This document shows positions 1 through 10,227 of a stretch of 64,000 bases of DNA, in pieces (position 1 is the stretch's first letter; each line of letters opens with the position of its first letter). Below the pieces are notes generated by a model that was not told the origin of the DNA, ran no database searches, and saw nothing but the letters and a program-made list of their open reading frames with translations. A program made the position numbers and the translations under genes. Origin of the DNA: Rhypophila decipiens (taxonomy: Eukaryota; Ascomycota; Sordariomycetes; Sordariales; Naviculisporaceae); assembly GCA_033297075.1 (NCBI GenBank), contig MU858055.1, positions 481,445 to 545,444 on the forward strand, given 5' to 3'.

Positions 1-235
1 AACAACGATGCTCGAGTAACAGAGACCGTATCCTTCCATATTCGTCGTCTCCTTGCTGTTTTATCGCATCCCTCGATTTCGGAAGCCAACCCATTTAATA
101 AATACTCGCCCCATTGGTAAAGAACAGCAAGAATTATTGGTACAAACAAAAAGCTCCCGATTCTTGCCCCCAGTACTATAACAGCAAGTGAAGTGCAAGA
201 AAGCAAACGACATTCTACGCCGACCACGCGATGCT

Positions 236-1568
236 CTATTTATTCTCTTCGTCCTTCTTCTGCTCGGTTTCTTCCGTCTGGTCTTTTGCGGGAGGTTGCT
301 CGGGCGTGGTGTTATGAGGCAAGATCTTGACCGCATCTTTGCTGTAGATGTAGCTCGCGCCGCTCCAGATGGTTGTTGTAGCGACGACATACCTAGATTC
401 AAATGGAAAATTAGTCACAATGACCATGGCCCTGAGCACCAACTATCTCTGGCACTAGCCACGTGACTGGCTGGGAGCCATTGCTACCGTTGTTGGTCGA
501 GGGGAGAACGAGAGAAGGACTCACTGCAACGCAACCAATGGTGCTGCCAAGTCCACGGCCGGAATGACAGGCGCGAGGGTCGTCACCCCCATCAAGCCCA
601 GCTGCAAGGCGGTATTATACTTGCTGATTGCCGTAGGTCTCACCTCGGCCGAGGGCAGCGAGAAATCCCAGTACCTCGCAAACGTCTTGGGCGGGGGCAG
701 CGAGATCCAACGGTAATAAATGGCCGAAATCGCCAGTGCCACGTCCCGTCCTAGTATGATCACCGCCAGCCAGACGGGCAAGAGTCCCTTGGTGGCGAGG
801 GCTACCGTCAAGACCGTCATGAGCGTCTTGTCCGCCATGGGATCAATCACGGTGCCCACCACGGTCTGGAGCTTCCATTTCCTGGCGATCCAGCCGTCTA
901 GGAGGTCTGTTATCCCCGCGTAGGCAAACAACCCAAGAGCCCAAGAGTGGTAATCGTGCAGGATACAATACCCGACGAAGGGTGCCGCAACAAGGCGGGA
1001 GGCGGTCAGCCAGTTTGGTATGGTGTTGATGTTTTCACGCTTGGCCACGTTCTTGGTCTTGGCAAGTACCGAGGGCAGGACCTTGCCTACCAGGCCTGAG
1101 GGAGCGGATGAGGACGTCTCCTGTGCGGGGTTTGGAACCTGCTGTTGCTGTCTGGTTCACACAAGTCAGTGTCTGTGAGGATCCACAGCCTGAGCTAATC
1201 AGATCCGTGTCAGAGATGGAAGTACTTGCAAAGCACCATACGTACCCCTTTCCATGATTAGGATTCGAGTTACTACATGCACGCCCAAATTGAGCAAAAT
1301 GCCTCACGTGCATCCACGGCGTAGCCGAGGAATATATGTGAGAAGAAGGGGTGATCTGATTTCGCTGCCATTGCTGCTGCGTGGCTTTGTTCAGCATCGA
1401 CGACGTCGCCGTCCTCGCTCCGAGGGCAACATCAGGTGCGGCAGATCCTACGAGGCCACGAGTAAAACAGCCAAGTTGCCCCATGTGGTTTGGTTGGAAT
1501 GCTCGCAAGGCCGTGCTAGGCAGGTAGCAGCCTGCAGTCGAGGGGGGTGGAGCAGCGAGTCGCAACAT
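236..1568 (-). CDS. CRD1: Cardiolipin synthase, mitochondrial (CDP-alcohol phosphatidyltransferase)
   Basis: Makes cardiolipin from CDP-diacylglycerol and phosphatidylglycerol in the mitochondrial inner membrane. Three exons on the minus strand (1568-1246, 1151-525, 392-236) join in frame to a 368-residue protein. The full CDP-alcohol phosphatidyltransferase signature is visible: D190, D193-G194, A197-R198, G207, D211 and D215 with exact family spacing. Hydrophobic segments follow. The first ~100 residues are Ser/Ala/Arg-rich and poor in acidic residues, like a mitochondrial presequence. The tail is acidic and Lys-rich (ends KKDEENK). ATG at 1568 is the first in-frame ATG of exon 1. Donors are GTACGT and GTGAGT. 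In fungi, phosphatidylglycerolphosphate synthase is of the PLD type, so a CDP-OH enzyme with a presequence points to CRD1; another CDP-OH enzyme is less likely. Confidence 0.9.
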
Positions 1569-3051
1569 GACTGGATGGTGAGGGTGGGCAACCTTTGTTG
1601 GCTAATAGCTGGATTGGGGATCAAGTGCAGGACGAACGACTCAGGGCCCTGGCACACGACACATGCCCTCTGTCGGCTACTTGGCTCCTGTTCACCTGCA
1701 ACCTGTGGGAACTTGTTATTGCAGACCGAGATCCAAGGTGTGTGGCATGAGCCGACGTCCGGCTGCTGCACGATGTAGCGCCAAACTGCACGACAGAAAC
1801 AGACAACAAAAAGCAGCCACTGCACTAGAAGATATGATCTCCAACGCAAATCGTGTGTCAGCCCTACAATGGAGAATGGGTAAGCCTGAGAAGTCATATT
1901 GTCCAATTATTACGTCCATCAAATGAGTATGTGGCGTCCCTTGATGACACCCTCCCCCATGACAGCTGCCCTTCTCGTGGCCTAGATCTCTAGGCCGGTG
2001 GAAGACAGAGACGATATTGGAAAGGGGAAGATGGTCAGGCAGATGTAACCAATGGCATTGCTTGACCGGCCCGTGACTTGCCCCAAAGGTAGCCATGACC
2101 TCATTTCCGTTTGGGATCGAGGGTAGCACCGGACCGTGACATACCTGAATGAATTGACCTGTAGGCTTTCCGGGTGTTGGGGACCGTGTCTCCCTCGACG
2201 AGAGGAATCCGGGGCGAAGGGTACAATTGCAGCAGATTGTTATTTTGCTGATGTTGATGTTGAGGGGGTGGTGGTGGTGGTGTGGTTGGTGGTGGTGACA
2301 TTCCAGGTTGTCAGCCAAACTTCTTCCGCTTCCAGGAACCACGCCAGGCACTTGCTGAGCAACCCCACACAAACAATGACGCACGGACATCCGTCATCCC
2401 GCTGCGCTTTCCTAATTGGTCAACTAACCCATGTCCTTGTCCTGGAGCCTCATCCACGGATTTGGAAATGACAGAACACTTGGCGCCAAGCGAAGCAACG
2501 ACGACAGACGACAACCTGTCAAGCCAGGGGATGCACACGTTGACCTAGAACTACCTTTACCTAGGTACAGGCACTTTGATCACGATCCAGAATGACAATG
2601 GTGGAAATGAGCATTGTTAATACCAAAATAAGTGATTCCGCTACCCAAACAAACTAAGCTATTGTTCAAAAAGCATTTGCAAAATCCTGAGACAGAGGAC
2701 ACACGGGGGGTTGTTGTGTGTCTCTCTTTGTGTGCGTCTCTTGCAACTTGATTGGCTTCTCGTGGTATCTCCATATACCAGCATGCGTTAAACCCTGCAA
2801 TTGGGTATCGTAAAAAAAACCAGCGAGAAAGAATAAGAAAGATCCAGAAAAGGATATTGCGCACAAAATCAAGCTCAAACACCCGCCGTCCCTCGTTGAC
2901 CTGACACCGGATATCAAGTACAAGTACTGACCAATACATGTTCAAGTAATACTTTCCATCCAGCTCCTCAGCGCCGTTTTGCAAGGGGTATATAGCCTGT
3001 TGTCCTTAAAACGCCTCGCCACCCGAATCTCAAAAAAGCACAGTCTCAAAA
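1569..3051. other. Intergenic, CRD1 promoter and 3' flank of the WOPR gene
   Basis: No gene supported. Open frames here lack codon periodicity and recognisable motifs. Contains a GGT-rich stretch near 2265-2300 and a TACCTAGGTA-type motif near 2558, a short sequence that recurs elsewhere in the window. Confidence 0.5.
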
Positions 3052-4376
3052 CTACTCAAAACCGTCCGTCTCTGGTGACTCTTCTTTGGCTTCAAGTTTC
3101 ATAGTGTCGAGGCCATCGTAGTGAACGGCTGGGGCTGGGGCTGAGGCTACCCAGTGCGTCTGGTCGACCATATGGGAATACGCCAGCTGCATTTGAGGAG
3201 CCGGGCCGTATTGAATCGCAGGAAGCGGCGTGTAACTGTGGAAATCGCCATACTGTTGATGTGCCGAGGGATATGCCGAGGCATATGGCGAGGGATATGC
3301 ACCCATCTGTGGTGCCTGGCTGTGATGGGGAGTGGTATACTGCTGTTGGGGGTATTGAGCAGCATAATATCCCGGAACAGTGCCGTCGTCGTATGAAGTG
3401 GCAGGGACCTGCTGCGCCTCGAAGCCAGTGAGGAGTCCCTCCTGGAAGTAAACATTCATTCCGGGGTGGTTATCGGCCAACATTTCCGGAAGGACCGGAT
3501 GCCGGCAGTCTTTTCTCGCGAACGAGGCGTCGAGCTTGCCCCAAAGGTCAGGCATTGACAGTGGCCGTTTCAACGAACCACCCTCCCTGGCGTCTCCCCA
3601 ATAATAGTAATTGACCAGATGGTAGACCTTCTTGTCGGGCAGAGTCTCTATGGCGTCGATCGCAACGGTCAAGGTCTTCTTCATAAGACCCTGGGGCTTG
3701 AACCCATACGATATCCCGACCAGAGATCCCAAAAGGCGTCGTATTTCTTCGTCTGACATGCCTCCCAACATGCGTCGCTCTTCTTCGTCTACCATGGCTC
3801 CCGACAAGCGTCGCTGGGCTTGGTCTGGCATGGCTCCCGAAAAGCGTCGCTGTTCTTGGTCTGGCATGGCTCCCGGCTTGGCGATGCGGTTGTTGCTGAC
3901 GCGGTTGGCCTTTCTCGCCTTCCTTTTCTGGCCTGGTAACAAGTCCTCTGTTTCCGGTTCCGTTTCCCTGTAGACCAGGAAGTTTCCGACCAGTCTTGAG
4001 GGAGACCAGGTTTCTACCGCTTGTCAGCACGCATCACAAAAACAGAAAGAAGAGAGAGCAACTAACTGGCATCTGTCCAGCGCTTTATCGTCGATGCTGT
4101 CTCCTCGTAGACAACTACGCACCCGCTCTTGACGATGAGATCTGTATTCTCCGTTTCCGACGGTCGGCGAGGAAGAGAGGGTAGCCTGCCATCAATACAG
4201 GCCTGGATAATAATGTAGGCGTCAAGCGTGCTGTCGATGAAGACACCTTCCAATGTCGGTGAAACTCTCTCCTTGGACGTGCCGCGTCCGACTGTTGCGT
4301 TTTTCGAATCCTTGCTTCGGGTGGCCCGCCCATTTTCTTCCTTGAGCGGGCCACCAGAAGGGGGAAATGAAGACAT
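3052..4376 (-). CDS. Gti1/Pac2 (WOPR) family transcriptional regulator
   Basis: Family of fungal DNA-binding regulators of morphology and development (Wor1, Ryp1, Sge1, Gti1, Pac2), acting in the nucleus. Two exons (4376-4067 and 4019-3052; 47-nt intron with GTTAGT donor) give 425 residues. The first WOPR half has TLDAYIIIQAC, LIVKSG, then IKRWTDA, and exon 2 supplies WSPSRLVGNFLVYRE. The second half has GLMKKTLTV and YHLVNYYY. The linker contains a basic patch (KRKARKANR) and four tandem 12-residue repeats (residues 153-200). The C-terminal 150 residues are rich in Tyr, Gln, Pro and Ala, as in other WOPR activators. ATG at 4376 is the first ATG in frame; the frame is open upstream but without ATG. 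It looks closer to the Ryp1/Sge1 branch (LIVKSG, WSPSR) than Pac2 but is divergent, so it may be a paralogue. Confidence 0.88.
3730..3873 (-). repeat. Coding tandem repeat, 4 x 36 bp, in the WOPR linker
   Basis: Four exact-length 36-bp units encode 12-residue units of the pattern G-A/G-M-x-D-x-x-x-R-R-x-x. The first two units (GAMPDQEQRRFS, GAMPDQAQRRLS) are most alike; the other two have drifted and become more acidic. Confidence 0.9.
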
Positions 4377-4409
4377 TGGACGGGATGGGTGGCGAGCGTG
4401 GATGAGAAA

Positions 4410-4498
4410 GTTGACGGGAAAAGGTTCAATAAGTATTGATGACGGTGATAGAACGAGAGTTGACGGGAAAAGCTTCAATAAGTCTTGATGACGCTGAC
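4410..4498. repeat. 49-bp direct duplication just upstream of the WOPR gene
   Basis: Two copies of about 40 matching bases, starting at 4410 and 4459 (period 49), each beginning GTTGACGGGAAAAG. They lie 34-122 nt upstream of the ATG at 4376, so in the 5' leader or core promoter. Confidence 0.85.
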
Positions 4499-7279
4499 AG
4501 AAGTCGAAGCTTGAGCGAGGGAAAGGCGCTTGGGATGCCCCCGCAGAAAGGAAGTGGTGAGGGTGTCAAAACTTAAATGAAAGGAAGAGGAGGAAGGGGA
4601 GCGCGGCAGGTTATATATTCTGGCAGGCGGGTGCTGTGGGGTGGCGACACGCCAAACGGTCTTGACAGATGAGAAATGCAGGGACTGGACGAAATCCACT
4701 GTCAATTGAGTTTCGGGTAGGTAGGCGTTTTGTGGCTTGGGATAAAAGCTGAAGAAGTTCTGCGTGGTCAAGCCCAAGGGTCATCCGCCCGACAGATTTA
4801 GATTTGGGCAGTTCTGTCCCTGCTGTGAGTTCGTGAGATACTTCTGGTGTTGTGCTGCCGGTGGGCGTGTGCCCGTGTGCAAGTCCTGGGCAGCCACGGC
4901 TTTATGACCCCTCCCTCAAGTCCAACGGTTCTTTTCATCTGACAAATTATTAGAAGAGAAGGAACTTGGGACTGAAATTGCTCCCTCCACCCCTCCACCC
5001 CTCCACACCGCGCAGCCTCCCCCTTGGGAAAATGGCCAAGGTACCTTCCTTCCCGTGCACAATCAACTGAAATATGACTCACATATCAGATCGAGAAACG
5101 GTCAATGAGCTTTTGGTTACAGCCACAGTTTGGGAGGATCAAGAGTTGATGGGCAACGAGACGAGAAAGACCCACACGCGGGTGGAAGTGGATGGCGGGA
5201 TGGGGGAAGAAGCAAGCAGCGCAGGAACACGCCGTCATGTGAGGTGGCAGTTGATAACTTGCGATGGGCTGTTGCGCGTTACCCTTGTTTTCCCAATCCG
5301 TCCTGACCGCCCACTTGGGAAGGAAGAGTGAGAATATGAGATGGTATTGGGTATGGTCCGTGAACGCCTGCGGGGAAGTTAGCTTGCGTCTCGTCACCAC
5401 ACGAGCAGGACTCTTTGAACACCCATGGACCTAGGCAAGGTACCTGTTTGTACTCAACGCACACCTAATCGACGCAGTACATTCCCTGCCTCCATGAACT
5501 AACAGAATCCATGCCAAATTGCGCGCACACGCCGCACTGTACGTATTTGACGTATTAGTCTGGCTGGTTGGGGATCTGCGTCCCATCTCTACCACCATTA
5601 CCAACATGCAAAGTGCATGTTGTCCCGTACATGTAATCGGAGACATATTTCTTGGAAGAAGCTCAACCATTATCCCAGAGACTGATGCTAATCTCCCATC
5701 TCACTCCTGAACTTTTACTGGGTACCGCGCTTTCCTCAAGTACTGCGCGGGTTTTGAGCAGGAATTGACTTTGGGGAACAATCGAGAGCCTTGAAGAACG
5801 GCTGGTACCTGAGTGAGCCTCACGAATGGGTCCAGCGCGGGCCGTGGCGTGTCAACATATCGACTTCTCCTCGCCACTATCCAAAGTGTGTAGTGTGCCG
5901 TTTACATACTGCGGAGAGAACTCGGTCAGCTGTGAACCGGCGGGTATGGACAGTGAGGGTTTCTTTCCAAACTGCCTCCAACTGCGGGCGCTTGCCTAGC
6001 AGCTGCAATCCATCTGTTTTGCAAGCCCATTGTGGTCCACAAAACAATCATGATTCCAGATCTGCCGGCCTTCTTCCTCCTTTCTTCTTTTGATCTTGTA
6101 TGCTCAGTGGGGACAAATAAGCATTTGCATGGCCCACGTGTACAGATCGTTACGATTACTGCCTGGAGCTCTAGCTCCAGTGTCTGTCTGTCTTATTAAG
6201 CATATCAGTATAGAAAGCTCCCCATAACGGCCGGATGGACATCAAGAGATCCATGATCTACGATTAATCGTAGGATGAAGGAATTGGTGCCATACCATTC
6301 CTAACCGGGTTTGGCGCAAAGGCCGAGGCCGTTTTAGCGTAAACTCTATTACCACCGCATGGCTGTTTCGATACCGTAACCACCACCAGCCAGACAGAGT
6401 GACGGGACTGGAAGTGGAACTCAGTGGAGTGAGGTACGGATACGGAGTACCGTATCAGTACAATACTGAATACGACTACTACGTGCCGACCGCTCACTGA
6501 GCATGCAGCTCACGCAGTCAGAACCAGAGCTTCAAAACAGGTCGGTTTTATATTTTCATCGTGATGAAACTATTGCTAACAGATTCAATTGCAACCTCGG
6601 GAAAATTGGCCACGCGAAATGCAGAATACAAATCCCAGTGAGAATGGCTGTGCGACCAAAAAAATAAAAAGGGGTAAAGTAAACAAATCTCCAATTCTTT
6701 GTACACCTACCAGACCTCAGCTATGTGCAGATGTTCATGTTGCTACCAGACCCTAGCTTGCGCTGTTATCAACTTGAAACCTCCCCGTCATTAGGTAGGC
6801 GACACTTGCGTGCACCGGTCAAGAAAGAAGCCGGTCGGCGGTTCGCTGTGCACACTGTAGGGCCCGATTTATCCAAGGCCGCTTTTTTCTAAATCTAGGG
6901 TACGCAACAATGAAATGGGTCGTGAAATACGGCGAGGACCTTGTGATGCTACCAGTGCCTAACATGCGGCCGTTGCGCACTAGCAACCAGCTAGACTAGC
7001 GATGCATGATCGTGAGCATGTAAACAGAAACAGGCCTAGAAGCAGCTGACCAGGTGATAAAAAACAACCTGGTACTGGATCTACGATCTCACCGAGATCC
7101 ATAACACGACGCATCATCGATGGACCTCGGCTATCATTTCCGTCCACCACCCGGGATCACTGACAGAGCCTCAAAGAGGCGCGGCAATGAGCTTTCTGGA
7201 CTTCGTGATGAGGCGCCCCTGATCCTCAATTGCGTATTTGCAAAAGCTGGCTTGCTATTCGTTTCCCATCAGACACAAA

Positions 7280-7297
7280 CCCCCCCCCCCCCCCCCC
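7280..7297 (+). repeat. C18 homopolymer
   Basis: Eighteen consecutive C, followed by an A-rich tract. Simple sequence; length may be unreliable. Confidence 0.9.
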
Positions 7298-7957
7298 AAA
7301 CCAAAAAAAAAGAAACCAGCTCATTGATTGGAGCAGAGAGAGCGACCGTGTACCATTGTTTGAGAGCCCCGGTAAGATACCTTTGATGAGGTACCAACTA
7401 CAATTACAGCTAATGTTTCAAATACTGATGAGATAACCATGGTGATGACCTACGATGTCGGACTTCAAAGCATGGAAATATCTCTTCCCCTCGACCCCGA
7501 GATAATGTGCCCCCCTTCTGAGTCGAATTGGACCTTCAGCGATCTGGAATGGACCATTAAAGTGGGAAAAAATGATGCGTGTAACAGTCAGGTTGCTTAC
7601 AGAAGAGTGCCTCTATCCCACTGGTTCGGCAGTGTACAAAGTACTTGGGATAGGCGGGTAGGGCAATATCCGGCTTCGGAGGTGAGCCAACCCTGGAGCT
7701 CAGCCGAGATCTTCAACTCATCGTCTTCAATGGGTTAGGGGAGAAGACACGACCCAATCTTGCGATGCTCGGCGCATTCCGATAAAACGAATGGTACGGG
7801 TCGATTGAAGATGACTGGAGGCCCACTCATCCTTCCTACCTGCCCATTTCCCTGCAGAATTTCGGCTACAGACCTTCTCCATTGTGGATATCTTCACCGA
7901 CTGCAGGTGTGAGAAGGTTTCCTCTCGGCGTGGCGGTAGGATTATAGGGGCGGCGCC

Positions 7958-7997
7958 GGATGCATCCGGCTGGCATTGGATGCATCCGGCTGGCACT
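7958..7997. repeat. 20-bp direct repeat, two copies
   Basis: Units 7958-7977 and 7978-7997 differ at one position. The first overlaps a 14-bp perfect palindrome, CCGGATGCATCCGG, at 7956-7969. Confidence 0.85.
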
Positions 7998-10227
7998 GGA
8001 TTGAAGAGACAACGAAAGAGCATGCATGGACCTTTCTCTTGGTCGGTCATGGCTTGGCTGGGGCATCTGCCTGCCCCGGTGTTGACGCATGTGAATGTTC
8101 CCCGGGTGATGAAGCAGGTTTTCCGAGGAGTCACCTATCCTCATCTGGCCAAATCGTCTCTCCAGACACTAGAGGCATCTTTTCCGACCACGCCACATAG
8201 ATCCATTATCGCTCATTCGGGCTAGGGAGGGAATCAGTGGTAGTCATCATCGCACTTTTCTTTCCTTTGTGGCTGTTGAGATGCATTGTGCTAATCATAG
8301 GGATATTTTTCTGTTCTTTTCAGCGCTGCCGGCCGAAGTTACCCAGTCATGTTAGTTGAACAGAACTAGGCATGATGGAGCTTTCATCATCCCAGCCCTC
8401 CGTTTCTGTGCGAAAGAAATGGGCGAAAAGGTCGTGACAGCCGCTCCCGTCTTGCCATTTCAACCGAGTGTTGCAACCAGCAAGCCGAACACCGTTGACA
8501 GACTCCCAATCCAAATAAACACCTACCGTTTTGATTCACTTGTTTTCTCGACCGTTTTTTCCCTTTCCTTTCCGCCTGTAGAACGGGAGCTTCTCCAGGT
8601 CTACCTTACTTAAAATTACTGTTTTAGGTACTTCCCTAGCGGCCGTCTACATTTCCGTAACTTACAAGCTGGGACGTATGTCGGGCCGGGACATTGCTTC
8701 CGTTGGCCGAAATTCTACAACAACTCCCGTTATGAGCGTTGTTCAGAATTTCCATATTTATCCTGTAGGTGAGATCTCTAACTTATTATATATACCTCCA
8801 ACCTTCTCACCTTACTTTAATGTTATTGAGACATCACCAATCTTTTGTGTCAAGGTATTGATTCAACGGTTGGGAGGGTGCCGAACAACAACGACGTTGT
8901 CTAGAATCTTGGATGCTGAGAAATTTCAGGTTAGGGGGCCTCGGTGCGGGTGTTGGCCGAGTCTTACAGCCGAAGACGTTTGATACTGTAATGACCATGG
9001 CCCTAGGAAATAATGAAAATATTTGTACAAAACGGTATACTACAGACTTTGAACACGAAAACGGTGGAAATACAATGACACTTCGAGGGCTACTCACGTG
9101 TGTCGAGTCAGCATTGTGGACCTTCAGACATTTCTCAACTGTGCAATATGAGAGATTATGAATGATCATATGCAGAACAGATATGAACAATCGCAAAGCA
9201 GCATCGCCATTTCCATGCAAGGAACTTGAGGAGATTCGGGTACCCACCAGTTTTAACACAGACTCAAGGTAACCGTTTTACCCCGTATGTCGTTCTGGGT
9301 CCGACAGTACAAGGTTCAAGCAAAGGCGTCGGGTACATTGTAAAAAGATCAAAGTCAATGAAGTGGTGTCAAACGGCAGACAGGGAAAGAAGGTTCAACA
9401 CCACGCTTCCCAACGCTCCTGCTTGCCCGTTGACAGAAAGCGGGAGCGGGAGGGCTGAAAGTTTGGTGATGGGACGATAGTAGTGCAGAGGCGCGCAAAC
9501 TTTGTGTCTTCATGTACGAGGTGGACAAGGAATTGACTTTGCCGTTTTGTTGGTGGACCTTTGGCCGTCGAGAAGCAGTCAATCTTGGTGTTTTGACTTT
9601 GGATCGCGCAGAACCCTCTCAAGGAATTGACTTTTGTTACCCGCCCCATCCAACGGTCTTGGCGGGATCATGTACCTAGGTAGGTCCCTATGACAACGAT
9701 CAGTCTTGACAGCCTACAGGTACCAATCCAGAAGACAGAAGATCAGGAGACAGCGGCATGGGGAGGCAGACAACCGCTGAAGAGCACGACGGCAGCAGTG
9801 TGTTAAAGATTCCATTACGAATAGAGTCAAAGACTCGTACGTGATGAATGGTCTAACTATTTCCACATACTAATCCACGGGTATCTAGTTTAATGCTTCG
9901 CAGAGAGACAATGGCTCAGGATCCTGTAATATTGAGATCAAGTCTCTGGACAACTCTCCACGGGCCCCTTTCATGGGCTCATTCGTAATGATACAATAAT
10001 TCCGTTGAACATGATGACTTCATCCGCCCAGTCTTAAAGTTCCGTTCATGGGCAAAAGTAAAGCGAAGCGGACCCCCAAAAGCCAGAAGGGCGCATGGTA
10101 TTGAAAGGCTTGCACAAGACTTCAGCCAGTACTCGCCTCTGGTCGAGTCACCTGTCCGTGCCGTCCAATTGTTGCCAACATGGAGAACAGCACACCGCCC
10201 GAAATCTTCCGTACCGTTAGGCAGTCG

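Larger units (their letters stand above)
4499..10227. other. Gene-poor intergenic region (about 5.7 kb)
   Basis: No coding region could be supported on either strand; open frames are short and without recognisable domains. The stretch holds perfect palindromes (6258-6273), small hairpins (6439-6456), a C18 tract (7280-7297), a 20-bp direct repeat (7958-7997) and repeated AGGAATTGACTT motifs (5760, 9528, 9622). Downstream flank of TDP1 lies at its right end. Confidence 0.5.

Noticed and set aside
1716..2390. 224-codon open frame upstream of CRD1
   Set aside because: Compositionally odd (His and Pro runs from a GGT repeat), no domain, overlapped by equally long frames on the other strand.
3163..3330. 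Second tandem repeat in the WOPR C-terminus (AYPSPYASAYPSA)
   Set aside because: Short, irregular Tyr/Pro/Ser low complexity, ordinary for an activation domain.
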